NCBI RefSeq assembly: GCF_002009175.1
Contig: NZ_CP018047.1
Coordinates: 434,001 to 498,000 of the forward strand
Direction: 5' to 3'
From: Streptomyces niveus
Lineage (GTDB): Bacteria > Actinomycetota > Actinomycetes > Streptomycetales > Streptomycetaceae
Length of the DNA stretch: 64,000 bases
This document shows positions 44,337 through 53,014 of the stretch, in pieces. The position numbers were made by a program, and so were the translations under genes. The notes below the pieces were generated by a model, which made no database searches, was not told where the DNA came from, and saw nothing but the letters and a program-made list of their open reading frames with translations. The stretch's first letter is position 1. Each line of letters begins with the position of its first letter.

Positions 44337-45194
44337 CTACCGGTCGTTCGCGGTCAGGAAGCGCTCCAGGCCGGCGAGGTCGTCGGTGTTGATGTGGTCG
44401 ACGCCCGCGTCGAGCAGCTCGGTCCAGACGGCGTCGCGGGCGGGCCCGGCGAGGTCGGGGGTCGCCCAGAACCGGACGCGCTGACCGCGCCGGTGGGCGG
44501 CGCGGACGATGCGGTGCAGCTCGGTGCGCTCGGTGACGGGGAACGCGCCGACTCCCTGCCAGGTGAAGCTCGTTGTCCAGTTGCTGCTGATGAGCGGGAT
44601 GAACGAGGCGCGTGCCGTGCTGCCGAGGTCGTCGAGCCGGCCGTCGTAGAAGGCGTGGCGCACCTTCTGCGCCTCCATCGGAACACGGGCGGCGCGGTCA
44701 CCGGAGATGACCGGGGTGACGGCGCCGTACCGTACCGCGCCGTGGGAGTAGGTGCTCAGCATCGAGCGGTGGGCCCGCAGTTGGCGGTGGAGCTCCAGGT
44801 AGGCGGCGGCGCCGTCCGTCTTGATGTCGATGAGCAGTTGCACCGGCCGGTGGTGGCCCCGGTACACGGCTCCGCCGTTGGCCCGGACGCGGTCGCGCAG
44901 CGGGTCGAGGTAGAGCGAGCGGAGCGTACGTGTGGGGTCGAGCGTCTCGGGCTCGTGGGCGACCAGCAACTCGCCGTCGACCAGGAAGATATCGGCCTCG
45001 ACGCTGGTGAAGCGGTGCGACAGCGCGTCGTGGAGGGGCCGCTCGTGCAGGTAGTCGTTGTGCGCGTGGGCACGGCGCAGCGGCGCGGGGCCGCCGCCGC
45101 GCTCCGTCGCACCCGCGTACGAGGAGACGGCGACTGCTCCGGCGAACGCGGCGGCGATGGTGGTCACCGCTCTGCGTCGGGTGGTGAGGGCCAT
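44337..45194 (-). CDS. Secreted glycerophosphodiester phosphodiesterase-like protein (Tat signal)
   Basis: 285 residues from ATG 45194 with CATCATGG preceded by GGAGG. Signal sequence TTRRRAVTTIAAAFAGAVAVSSYAGA is Tat-like. The PLC/GDPD TIM barrel starts at RRAHAHNDYLHERPLHDAL (His-Asn of the family HRG motif region), then FTSVEADIFLVDGELLVAHE (the E-x-D metal ligands and the second His), LLIDIKT and VDHINTDDL. Would hydrolyse glycerophosphodiesters outside the cell, supplying phosphate or glycerol. Confidence 0.85.
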   Translation of the reverse strand: MALTTRRRAVTTIAAAFAGAVAVSSYAGATERGGGPAPLRRAHAHNDYLHERPLHDALSHRFTSVEADIFLVDGELLVAHEPETLDPTRTLRSLYLDPLRDRVRANGGAVYRGHHRPVQLLIDIKTDGAAAYLELHRQLRAHRSMLSTYSHGAVRYGAVTPVISGDRAARVPMEAQKVRHAFYDGRLDDLGSTARASFIPLISSNWTTSFTWQGVGAFPVTERTELHRIVRAAHRRGQRVRFWATPDLAGPARDAVWTELLDAGVDHINTDDLAGLERFLTANDR

Positions 45195-45298
45195 GATGCC
45201 TCCGGGGTGTGTGGGGCGGACGACTCGCCGAGTATCCGCCGCCGACACCCTCAAGGGGCAGGCTCTTACGTAGAGTTCCACGACCCGACGGCTGTGAT

Positions 45299-45961
45299 TC
45301 AGACAGCCTCGGCGATCTCCGGCCAGCGGACCGTACGGTCGCACCAGCGCTCCAGGAGCACCCGGTCGTGGCCGACGGCCAGCAGTCCGGCGCCCTGCGC
45401 GTGCCGGTACTCCTCGACCACCGTGACCAGCGCGGCCGTGGTCGACGCGTCGAGCATCGCGGTCATCTCGTCACAGACCAGCCATTGCGGGCGCAGCACC
45501 AGCGCGCGTGCCAGACAGGCGCGCTGGAGCTGGCCGTCGCTCACCTCGTGCGGTCTGCGGCCGAGCAGGTCCTCGGTGAGCCCGACCGTGCTCGCCAACT
45601 CCCCCACCCGGTCGCTGACTTCGTCGCGGCGGCCGTTGGCACGCAGCGGTTCGGCGATCAGGTCGCGCAGCCGCAGCCGGGGGTCGGCCGACAGCCGGGG
45701 CTGCTGGAAGACCACGCCGATCGCGGTGCGCCGTGCCTTCGGCGCGCGGTGGCGCCAGCCGGTGACGCGTTCTCCGTCGAGGGTGACGGTGCCCGCGTCG
45801 GGCCGGTGCAGCAGGGCGGCGACCCGGGCGAGAGTGGACTTGCCGCAGCCGCTGGGTCCGAGGAGCCCGACCGACTCACCGGGGGCGACGGTGACCGACG
45901 CTCCCCTGACGACGGGGGCGCCGCGCTCGTATCCGGCGGTGATACCGAGGAGTTCAAGCAT
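45299..45961 (-). CDS. ABC importer ATPase, NikE/DppF-type
   Basis: 220 residues. Walker A GLLGPSGCGKSTLARV, Q-loop GVVFQQPRLS, signature EVSDGQLQRACLARALVL, Walker B WLVCDEMTAMLD and switch VGHDRVLLERWC. Short for the family and lacking the C-terminal Cys motif of longer Opp/Dpp ATPases. Its start overlaps the stop of the previous ATPase gene by 8 bp. Last gene of a five-gene importer operon. Confidence 0.88.
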   Translation of the reverse strand: MLELLGITAGYERGAPVVRGASVTVAPGESVGLLGPSGCGKSTLARVAALLHRPDAGTVTLDGERVTGWRHRAPKARRTAIGVVFQQPRLSADPRLRLRDLIAEPLRANGRRDEVSDRVGELASTVGLTEDLLGRRPHEVSDGQLQRACLARALVLRPQWLVCDEMTAMLDASTTAALVTVVEEYRHAQGAGLLAVGHDRVLLERWCDRTVRWPEIAEAV

Positions 45962-46958
45962 CGACGCGCTCCTCGGCGTGGTGGCAGGCGACGGACGAAC
46001 CGGGACCGGGTGTCAGGGCGGGCAGGACGGCGCAGACGTCGGTGGCCCGGGTGCAGCGGGCGGCGAAGGCGCAGCCGTCGGGGAGGTCGCCCAGCTCGGG
46101 CGGCATGCCGGGGATGGCGGTGAACTCCCGCTCGGGCAGCGCGTCGAGCAGACCGCGTGCGTAGGGATGGCGAGGGCCGCGGTCGCCGAAGAAGCGTGCA
46201 GCGGGGCTGAGTTCGACGATCCGGCCCGCGTACATGACGGCGACGCGGTCGGCGATCCGCTCGGCCGCTGCCAGGTCGTGGGTGATCATCAGCAGGGCGC
46301 GGCCTTCGTCGGTGTGGCGTCGCAGCTCGTCGGCCGTGCGGTCGACCAGCTCGCGGTCGAGTCCGGTGGTCGGTTCGTCCGCCAGCAGCAGCGGGGCGTC
46401 CCCGATGAGCGCGAGCGCGGTCGCGGCGCGCTGCGCGAGTCCGCCGGAGAGTTCGTGCGGGTAGCGGTCGAGATGGTCGGCGGGGAAGGACGCCCGTCCG
46501 GCGGCGGTCTCGGCGGCCTTGCTGAGCGCCGGGCCTCGGGCGCCGGTCAACTCGCTCAGTACTTCGCCGAGTTGGGACCGTACGGTGCGTACGGGGGTGA
46601 GGTGCGTGGCGGGGCTCTGCGGTACGAGGCCGATCCGCCGGCCGCGTACGGTACGGGCCAGGGTCCGTTCGTCGGCGGCGAGCAGATCGGTGGGCGCCGC
46701 CGGGTCCGGACCGGTGAGCAGGGCGGCTCCGGTGGTCTGCGCGTTGCCGGGCAGCAGGCCGAGCAGCGCCGACGCGAGGACGGACTTTCCGCAGCCGCTC
46801 TCGCCGACGAGCGCGAGGCATTCGCCCGCGGCTAGGTCGAAGGTGGCGTCGGTGACGGCCGCGATGTGCCGTCCGCCGCGCATCCGGAAGCGGACGCCGA
46901 GGCCGCGTACCGACAGCACGGGCGGGGCGACGGGCTCGGACTCGGGCGTGGGGGTCAC
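45954..46958 (-). CDS. ABC importer ATPase, NikD/DppD-type
   Basis: 334 residues from GTG 46958, which overlaps the stop of the permease gene (GTGA). Walker A ALVGESGCGKSVLASALLG, Q-loop LVPQSPATHLTP, signature ELSGGLAQRAATALAL, Walker B LLLADEPTTGLD, then the peptide/nickel-family C-terminal domain with FAARCTRATDVCAVLPAL, whose Cys residues resemble the Fe-S motif of Opp/Dpp ATPases. Pairs with the following shorter ATPase. Confidence 0.88.
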   Translation of the reverse strand: MTPTPESEPVAPPVLSVRGLGVRFRMRGGRHIAAVTDATFDLAAGECLALVGESGCGKSVLASALLGLLPGNAQTTGAALLTGPDPAAPTDLLAADERTLARTVRGRRIGLVPQSPATHLTPVRTVRSQLGEVLSELTGARGPALSKAAETAAGRASFPADHLDRYPHELSGGLAQRAATALALIGDAPLLLADEPTTGLDRELVDRTADELRRHTDEGRALLMITHDLAAAERIADRVAVMYAGRIVELSPAARFFGDRGPRHPYARGLLDALPEREFTAIPGMPPELGDLPDGCAFAARCTRATDVCAVLPALTPGPGSSVACHHAEERVDA

Positions 46959-47872
46959 AGCATCAGCTCCGATCGGCGGCGCGGATTGATCCGGTCCCGC
47001 CACACCCCGGCGAGACCGGCGATGGCGAGCGTCGGGACGATCAGGAACAGTCCGGGGAAGAGCGTCGGCCACCAGTCGCCCGCGAGCAGCGAACCGCGCG
47101 CCGTCTGCACCAGGTTGCCGAGGCTCGCCTGGTGGCTGGGCAGACCGAGGCCGAGGAAGGAGAGCGCCGACTCGTGCCACATGGCGTGCGGCACCATCAG
47201 CACGGCGGCGAGCCCCGCCTGCGGCAGGACCCCGGGCAGCAGATGGCGCACCGTGATCCGCCACCGCGACGAGCCGCCGGAGACCGCCGCGTCCACGTAG
47301 GGGCGCGAGCGCAGCGAAAGAACCTCGGAGCGGACGATCCGGGCGGTGGAGAGCCAGTGGGTCAGGGCGACCGACACGATCACCGGCCAGACGCCGGGCC
47401 GGAACATCGCGACGATGAAGATCCCGAGGAGCAGGTGTGGCACCGAGGAGAACGTGTCGACCAGACGCATGACGACGCGGTCGGTCCAGCCGCCGAAGGC
47501 CGCGGCCGCTGCGCCGACGGCGGTGCCGATGACGGTGGCCACGAGGGCGGCGACCAGTCCGACGAGGAGGGAGACGCGGAGCCCGTACACACAGCGCAGG
47601 AGCAGATCGCGGCCGACGTCGTCGGTGCCGAACGGGTGGGCAAGGGACGGTGGTTGGAGTTTCAGCGCGAGGTCGACGGCCTGTTCGTCGAGCTGGACGA
47701 CCGGCGGGACGATCAGGACGGCCAGGGCCACGGCTGCGACGACGACGGCCGAGGTGACCGCGCGGACGCTCCGGGTCGAGCGGCGGCTGCGCCCGCGTGA
47801 GCGCCACCGCGCGTCGCTCGCCGACTTGGGCGCGTTCTCCGGACGGGTGGTGCGCGTGGATGTGTCAGCCAT
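46955..47872 (-). CDS. ABC importer permease, NikC/DppC-type
   Basis: 305 residues with one N-terminal helix and a five-helix transport domain; HPFGTDDVGRDLLLRCVYGLRVSLLVGLVAAL is the classic DppC beginning, and AVSGGSSRWRITVRHLLPGVLPQ is the EAA loop that contacts the ATPases. Overlaps the upstream permease gene by 8 bp. Basic ~35-residue cytoplasmic N-terminus (RSRGRSRRSTRSVR). Confidence 0.9.
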   Translation of the reverse strand: MADTSTRTTRPENAPKSASDARWRSRGRSRRSTRSVRAVTSAVVVAAVALAVLIVPPVVQLDEQAVDLALKLQPPSLAHPFGTDDVGRDLLLRCVYGLRVSLLVGLVAALVATVIGTAVGAAAAAFGGWTDRVVMRLVDTFSSVPHLLLGIFIVAMFRPGVWPVIVSVALTHWLSTARIVRSEVLSLRSRPYVDAAVSGGSSRWRITVRHLLPGVLPQAGLAAVLMVPHAMWHESALSFLGLGLPSHQASLGNLVQTARGSLLAGDWWPTLFPGLFLIVPTLAIAGLAGVWRDRINPRRRSELML

Positions 47873-48857
47873 CGAAGCCCACCCTCGGGTCGGCGAGTCC
47901 GTACAGCAGGTCGGAGAGCAGGTTGCCGAGGAGCACGGCGGCCGTGGCGAGCACGGTGAGGGCGGCCAGCAGCGGGAAGTCCACGGAGGTCGCCGCCTCG
48001 ACGGTGGCCGCCGCGATCCCCGGCCAGCTGAAGACCGTCTCGATGAGGAGCGCGCCGGTGATGAGTTCGGGGACGCGGGAACCGATGAGGGTGAGCATCG
48101 GCAGCATGCCGGAGCGCCAGGCGTGGCCGAGCAGTACGGTGCGTTCGCTCAGTCCGCGGGCGCGCGCCCCGCGTACGGGGTCCTCCTCCAGCGCGTCGGC
48201 GACCCCTTGGCGTACGTAGAGGTAGAACCACGGCATCTGCGAGACGCCCAGTACGGCGGCGGGCAGCACCAGATGCGAGGCGACCTGGCCGAAGGTGACG
48301 GTGTCGCTCCCGGAGTCGGTGAGCCCGCCGGCGGGCAGGACACCGAGCCGCAGGGCGAAGAACCAGATGGCGAGCAGTCCGAGCCAGAACGCGGGCGCGG
48401 CCTCCAGGGTGTACGCGGCTGAGCTGACGCAGCGGTCGAGCAGACCGCCTGGGCGCCGGGCCGCGGCCACTCCGAGCGCCGTGCCGAGCAGGATCGCGAG
48501 GACGAAGGCGGTGGTGGCCAGGAGCACGGACCAGCCGAGGCGCTCGGTGATCACGTCGGCGACCGGTCTGCGCATGACACTGGAGTCGCCGAGGTCGCCG
48601 GTGACGGCCGATGTAAGCCACTCCCACCAGCGTGCGACGAGCGGTCGGTCGACGCCGAGGTTGGCGCGCAGTTGGTCGAGGGTCTCCTGCGAGGCGGTGA
48701 GACCGGCGGTGCCGGCGTACGCCTTGACGGGGTCGAACGGAGAGGCGGCGGCGACGGCGAAGACGCCGAAGGTGACGACCAGCAGGACGGGGGCGGCGAA
48801 CAGCAGCCGCCGCCCCGTCATACGGGCCATCGCCCCCCACGGGAGGCCTCGGTTCAC
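47865..48857 (-). CDS. ABC importer permease, NikB/DppB-type
   Basis: 330 residues from GTG 48857, which overlaps the stop of the binding-protein gene (GTGA). DppB features: RRLLFAAPVLLVVTFGVFAV first helix, LGVDRPLVARWWEWLTSAVTGDLGDSSV external loop, EDPVRGARARGLSERTVLLGHAWRSGMLP EAA loop and terminal YGLADPRVGFDG. Forms the membrane channel with the DppC-type permease. Confidence 0.9.
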   Translation of the reverse strand: MNRGLPWGAMARMTGRRLLFAAPVLLVVTFGVFAVAAASPFDPVKAYAGTAGLTASQETLDQLRANLGVDRPLVARWWEWLTSAVTGDLGDSSVMRRPVADVITERLGWSVLLATTAFVLAILLGTALGVAAARRPGGLLDRCVSSAAYTLEAAPAFWLGLLAIWFFALRLGVLPAGGLTDSGSDTVTFGQVASHLVLPAAVLGVSQMPWFYLYVRQGVADALEEDPVRGARARGLSERTVLLGHAWRSGMLPMLTLIGSRVPELITGALLIETVFSWPGIAAATVEAATSVDFPLLAALTVLATAAVLLGNLLSDLLYGLADPRVGFDG

Positions 48858-50452
48858 GGTGTGGGGGCCCACTTCTCGACGTTCCACCACGGGCCGGACG
48901 CGAGGCCGTGGTCGTGCGGTTCGACCTGGGTGGTGAGGGTGCCCCAGGTGTCGTTCACGACGTACACATGGTCGATGTGGGTGAGGAAGGTGTAGCCGGG
49001 GTCCTTCGCCAGCTCACGCTGGACGGTGTCGTACGCGGCCTTGCGGTCCTTCTTGTTCCCGCTCTCGCGTCCGGCGTCGAGGGCCTTGTCGACGGCCGGA
49101 TTGTCGTACCAGGCCATGTTGTTGAAGCCGTCGCCCGCGAGGCCGGAGTTGAGTAGGCTGAACTGGTCGAAGTCCGGGTCGCCGGGGGCGCCGCCGCCGG
49201 CCAGGACGGCGTCGGTCCTCATCCGCGGCTCGATGACCTCCCAGGTGCCCGCCTGGGTCTTGATGTCGATGCCGGCCTTCTTGGCGTCGGAGGCGTAGGC
49301 GAGGGCGTGGTCCTGGCGGAGTTTGTCGCCGGTCAGGTACCAGAGCGGGAAGCTCGCGCGTACGCCGTCCTTCGTACGGACGCCGTCCCGGCCGGTCTTC
49401 CAGCCCGCCTCGTCGAGGATCCGTCCGGCCTCGTCGAGGTCGTGTACGCGCTCGGTGCCCTTGGTGAACCACTCGCTGCCGGTGGGGACCGGGCCGTAGG
49501 CGGCTCTGCCCGCGCCGTCGAGGATCTTGTCGACCATGGTGTCGCGGTCGACGGCGACGTCGAGCGCGCGGCGTACGGCGTTGTCGCCCGCGACCTTGTT
49601 GTGGGTCGGGAGGGTGACGGTGCGGTAGTCGTACGACGTGGCCGAGTAGGTCCGCCTGCCCTTGTCGTTCTCGAAGCCCTTGGCGAGGTTGGGCGGCAGG
49701 ATCGCGCCGTCGAGGTCCCCGGCGCGCAGCCGGGTGGCGCGGACGTCGTCGTCCTTGATGATCGCCATGGTGAACTTCTTCACCTTCGGCGCGCCGTCCC
49801 AGTAGTCCGGGTTGGCCTTGAAGCTGATCTTCTCGCCCTTGGACCAGTTGGTGAGGAGATAGGGCCCGGTGCCGACGGGCTTGGTGGTGAACGGGCCGGT
49901 GTTGACGTCCTGCTTCCCCGCCAGGTGCTCCGGCGCGATGGGGAGCACGGTCCGCTGGGCGAAGGGCGCGTAGGGGTACTTGAGGGTGAAGACGACGGTG
50001 TCGTCGCCCTTGGCCGTGACGTCCTTGATCGCCGCCAGCTCGGTCTTGGACGGGTTGTTGGTCTTCGCGTCCAGGATGGTGCGGTAGGTGAAGACGACGT
50101 CCGCGGCGCTGAAGGGTTTGCCGTCGCTGAACTTCACGTCGTCGCGCAGCCGGTAGGTGTACGTCGTGCCGTCCGCGCCGACCTCGGGAAGCGCGGAGGC
50201 GAGGGCGGGCCTGAGGTTCATGTCGCCGTCGACCGCGAGCAGTCCGTCGAAGAGCTTGGAGTTGCCGTCCTTGCCGTAGCCGAGCAGCGGGCTGAGGCTG
50301 TCCGGCTCGTAGGCGATCCCGACGACCGCGGACTCCTGGTCCCCGCCGTCGGGGCCGGAGCCGCTGTCCGGGTTCGAGCAGGCCGCGGCGGTGAAGGCCA
50401 GCGAACCGGCCAGCGCCGCCGCGGCCGTGCCGCGTATCGAACGGGCGGTCAT
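48854..50452 (-). CDS. Extracellular solute-binding lipoprotein, nickel/peptide (SBP_bac_5) family
   Basis: 532 residues from ATG 50452 (GTG 50461 also possible). Lipoprotein signal with lipobox FTAAACSN. Family-5 blocks: VGIAYEPDSLSPL, KLFDGLLAVDGDMNLRPALAS, TYTYRLRDDVKFSDGKPFSAADVVFTYRTIL, GTGPYLLTNWSKGEKISFKANPDYW and AVRRALDVAVDRDTMV. First gene of the five-gene importer in NikABCDE order. The upstream Nur-like palindrome favours nickel over peptides as substrate; family sequence alone cannot tell. Confidence 0.9.
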   Translation of the reverse strand: MTARSIRGTAAAALAGSLAFTAAACSNPDSGSGPDGGDQESAVVGIAYEPDSLSPLLGYGKDGNSKLFDGLLAVDGDMNLRPALASALPEVGADGTTYTYRLRDDVKFSDGKPFSAADVVFTYRTILDAKTNNPSKTELAAIKDVTAKGDDTVVFTLKYPYAPFAQRTVLPIAPEHLAGKQDVNTGPFTTKPVGTGPYLLTNWSKGEKISFKANPDYWDGAPKVKKFTMAIIKDDDVRATRLRAGDLDGAILPPNLAKGFENDKGRRTYSATSYDYRTVTLPTHNKVAGDNAVRRALDVAVDRDTMVDKILDGAGRAAYGPVPTGSEWFTKGTERVHDLDEAGRILDEAGWKTGRDGVRTKDGVRASFPLWYLTGDKLRQDHALAYASDAKKAGIDIKTQAGTWEVIEPRMRTDAVLAGGGAPGDPDFDQFSLLNSGLAGDGFNNMAWYDNPAVDKALDAGRESGNKKDRKAAYDTVQRELAKDPGYTFLTHIDHVYVVNDTWGTLTTQVEPHDHGLASGPWWNVEKWAPTP

Positions 50453-50484
50453 GGATTCCACACCCCTACTGAAGATCAACCGTT

Positions 50485-50503
50485 ATTGCGAACGACTCGC
50501 AAT
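50485..50503. promoter_or_regulatory. Nur-like operator upstream of the ABC importer
   Basis: Perfect inverted repeat ATTGCGA-N5-TCGCAAT, 33-51 bp ahead of the binding-protein start in an AT-rich 109 bp spacer. It matches the architecture of the S. coelicolor Nur (nickel Fur-family repressor) box, TTGCAA-N5-TTGCAA, in its TTGC/GCAA outer bases and 5 bp spacing. Nur represses nikABCDE in S. coelicolor when nickel is plentiful (established knowledge). Confidence 0.6.
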
Positions 50504-50561
50504 TAAACAGTATGTAAAGGGGTGCTTGTCCAGGTCATGGGGAGCCGACCGGCGGCCGGAA

Positions 50562-51788
50562 CTACGCCGCAGGCGCGCCGGGGGCCGGCAGGGCGGCCAG
50601 GGTCGCGAGCCTTTCGCGGTGCGATCCGGTCGAACCCAGCGCGATCTCGGCGGACTTGGCGCGCTTGAGATACAGATGCGCGGGGTGCTCCCAGGTCATG
50701 CCGATGCCGCCGTGGAGTTGCACGCACTCCTCGGCCGCGTGGACGGCGACCCGGCCGCAGTACGCCTGGGCGACCGCCACGGCGAGCGGCGCGTCGGGGC
50801 TGTCGGTGGCCAGCGCGTCGGCGGCGCTCCGGGCGGCGGCGCGTGCTGACACGACCTCCAGCCAGAGATGCGCCATCCGGTGCTTGAGCGCCTGGAACGA
50901 GCCGATGGGCCGGTTGAACTGGTGCCGTTCGCGGGTGTGCCGCACCGTCTCCTCCAAGCACCACTCCGCGAGCCCGAGTTGCTCGGACGCGAGCAGTCCC
51001 GCGCCCGCGAGCAGTCCATGGCGTACGGCGGCCTCCGCGCCGCCGGCACCCGTACCCGCGTCCGTGAGGCGTGTCCCGGCGGCGAGGGCGGCGGGGTCCA
51101 CGGTGACGGTGGCGAGCGGGCGCGTGAGGTCGAGCGGGGTGACCGGGTGGACGGTGACGCCGGGCGCCGACGTCTCGACCGCGTACAGCCCGTCGTCGCC
51201 CAGGACGAGCAGGACATCGGCGAGCACGGCGTCGGCCACGGCCCTGACGCCGCCGCTCGTGGTGGCGGTGGGCAGCGGGGCGTCCGGCCCGGTGGAGAGC
51301 GGGACGGCGAGCACGGCGACCGTACGGCCCCCGGCCAGCGCGCCGAGCAGTTCGCCGGCGGCAGCGCTCCCGGCGCCCCTCGGGCTCACCGGGTTCAGGG
51401 CGAGCAGCGTCTGCGTCGCGATCACGGAACTGGTCAGGTACGGCGCGGGCGTGACCGCCCGGCCCAGCTCCTCCAGCACCACCGCCGCCTCGCGGTGGCT
51501 CGCCCCCTGGCCGCCGAGGGCTTCGGGGACGAGCAGCCCTGCCGCGCCGATCCCGGCGGCGAGCGACGTCCAGAGCGCGGTGTCGTAGGGCGCGCCCGAT
51601 TCCGCGCGGGCGAGCGTGGCGGGGAGGTCGGCGCGGTCGGTGAGCAGGGACCGTACGGCGGCGCGCAGGTCGTCCTCCGCCTCGGAGTACAGCAGGTCGG
51701 GTGCGGCCCCGGCCGTCCCGGTCTCCGCAGCCACGTCTACGTCCCTGTCCCTGACCGTGTCCGTGTTCAGGTCGTTCAGCGTGCTCAT
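50562..51788 (-). CDS. Acyl-CoA dehydrogenase (second subunit or paralogue)
   Basis: 408 residues from ATG 51788, overlapping the stop of the upstream dehydrogenase gene (ATGA). Flavin-dependent fold: LLVPEALGGQGASHREAAVVLEELGRAV, QLGLAEWCLEETVRHTRERHQFNRPIGSFQALKHRMAHL and AEECVQLHGGIGMTWEHPAHLYLKRA. Pairs of divergent acyl-CoA dehydrogenases in one operon often form heteromeric enzymes acting on sterol or branched acyl-CoAs (FadE pairs in mycobacteria), which is plausible here. Confidence 0.88.
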   Translation of the reverse strand: MSTLNDLNTDTVRDRDVDVAAETGTAGAAPDLLYSEAEDDLRAAVRSLLTDRADLPATLARAESGAPYDTALWTSLAAGIGAAGLLVPEALGGQGASHREAAVVLEELGRAVTPAPYLTSSVIATQTLLALNPVSPRGAGSAAAGELLGALAGGRTVAVLAVPLSTGPDAPLPTATTSGGVRAVADAVLADVLLVLGDDGLYAVETSAPGVTVHPVTPLDLTRPLATVTVDPAALAAGTRLTDAGTGAGGAEAAVRHGLLAGAGLLASEQLGLAEWCLEETVRHTRERHQFNRPIGSFQALKHRMAHLWLEVVSARAAARSAADALATDSPDAPLAVAVAQAYCGRVAVHAAEECVQLHGGIGMTWEHPAHLYLKRAKSAEIALGSTGSHRERLATLAALPAPGAPAA

Positions 51789-53014
51789 CGGGCGAGGTCC
51801 TTCCATGCGACGTCCTTGTCGTCGCGCGGCTCGGCGGGCAGCCCGAGGACGCGTTCGGCGACGATGTTGAGCAGTACCTCGCTCGTACCGCCCTCGATGG
51901 AGTTGCCCTTCGAGCGCAGATAGCGGTAACCCGCCTCGCGGCCGGTGAAATCGACCAGCTCCGGGCGCCGCATCGTCCAGTCGTCGTACAACAGGCCGTC
52001 GTCGCCGAGGAGTTCGACCTCCAGTCCGCTGATCTCCTGGTTGAGCCGGGCGAACGACAGCTTCAGGCCCGAGCCTTCGGGGCCCGGCCTGCCCACGGCG
52101 AGCTGCTGGCGCAGGCGTTCACCGGTCAGCCGTGCGACCTCGGCCTCCACCCAGAGCGCGAGGAGACGCTGGTGCAGTTCGTGGGTGCGCAGTTCGGGGC
52201 GCTCGCGCCACGTCCGGGAGACCTGGCCGATCATGCCGCCCTCGCGCGGGAGACGGGCGCCGCCGATCGAGACGCGCTCGTTCATGAGGGTGGTCCGCGC
52301 GACTTTCCAGCCGTCGCCGACCGGGCCGAGCCGGTGGGCGTCGGGGATCCGGACGTCGGTGAGGAAGACCTCGTTGAACTCGGCCTCGCCGGTTATCTGG
52401 CGCAGCGGCCGGACTTCGACGCCGGGGTCGGTCATGTCGCAGATGAAGTAGCTGATGCCCTGGTGCTTGGGCAGGGTGGGGTCGGTGCGCGCTATGAGGA
52501 TGGCCCAGCGGGCGAGATGGGCGCTGGAGGTCCACACCTTCTGCCCGTTGACGATCCAGTCGCCGCCACTCGGGTCGCCACTCCGCTCACCGGTCCGCTC
52601 GCCCGTGTCGTGGCGTACGGCGCGGGTCGCGAGCGCGGCGAGGTCGGACCCGGCGCCGGGCTCGCTGAACAGCTGGCACCAGACCTCGTCGCCGACCCAC
52701 AGGGGCCGCAGGAAGCGGCGCTTCTGCTCGTCGGTGCCGTACGCGAGGATGGTGGGCGCGGCCATGCCCAGGCCGATGCCGATTCGGCGCGGGTCGTTGT
52801 CGGGGGCGCCGGCGGCGGCCAGTTCGGCGTCGACGACCGACTGGAGTGAGCGCGGGGCGCCGAGTCCGCCGAGACCGGCCGGGAAGTGCACCCAGGCGAG
52901 TCCGGCGTCGAAGCGGGCCTTCAGGAAATCGGCCGCTGCCGTGCCGACGGGCGGATGCGCGGCGAGCAGGTCCTCGGTGCGGCGGCGCAGTTCGGCCGCG
53001 TCCGGCGCGGTCAC
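51785..53014 (-). CDS. Acyl-CoA dehydrogenase (first subunit or paralogue)
   Basis: 409 residues from GTG 53014, overlapping the stop of the oxidoreductase gene (GTGA). Family motifs: QLFSEPGAGSDLAALATRAVR, WIVNGQKVWTSSAHLARWAILIART, FICDMTDPGVEVRPLRQITGEAEFNEVFLTDVRIPD and RYLRSKGNSIEGGTSEVLLNIVAERVLGLP (the IxGGTxE(I/V) FAD-binding end). It has the full-length FadE26/29-like appearance. Central gene of a three-gene operon. Confidence 0.9.
   Translation of the reverse strand: MTAPDAAELRRRTEDLLAAHPPVGTAAADFLKARFDAGLAWVHFPAGLGGLGAPRSLQSVVDAELAAAGAPDNDPRRIGIGLGMAAPTILAYGTDEQKRRFLRPLWVGDEVWCQLFSEPGAGSDLAALATRAVRHDTGERTGERSGDPSGGDWIVNGQKVWTSSAHLARWAILIARTDPTLPKHQGISYFICDMTDPGVEVRPLRQITGEAEFNEVFLTDVRIPDAHRLGPVGDGWKVARTTLMNERVSIGGARLPREGGMIGQVSRTWRERPELRTHELHQRLLALWVEAEVARLTGERLRQQLAVGRPGPEGSGLKLSFARLNQEISGLEVELLGDDGLLYDDWTMRRPELVDFTGREAGYRYLRSKGNSIEGGTSEVLLNIVAERVLGLPAEPRDDKDVAWKDLAR

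Noticed and set aside
44394-46835. 813-codon plus-strand frame across the GDPD and ATPase genes
   Set aside because: Antisense shadow of well-supported minus-strand genes with ABC and GDPD motifs.
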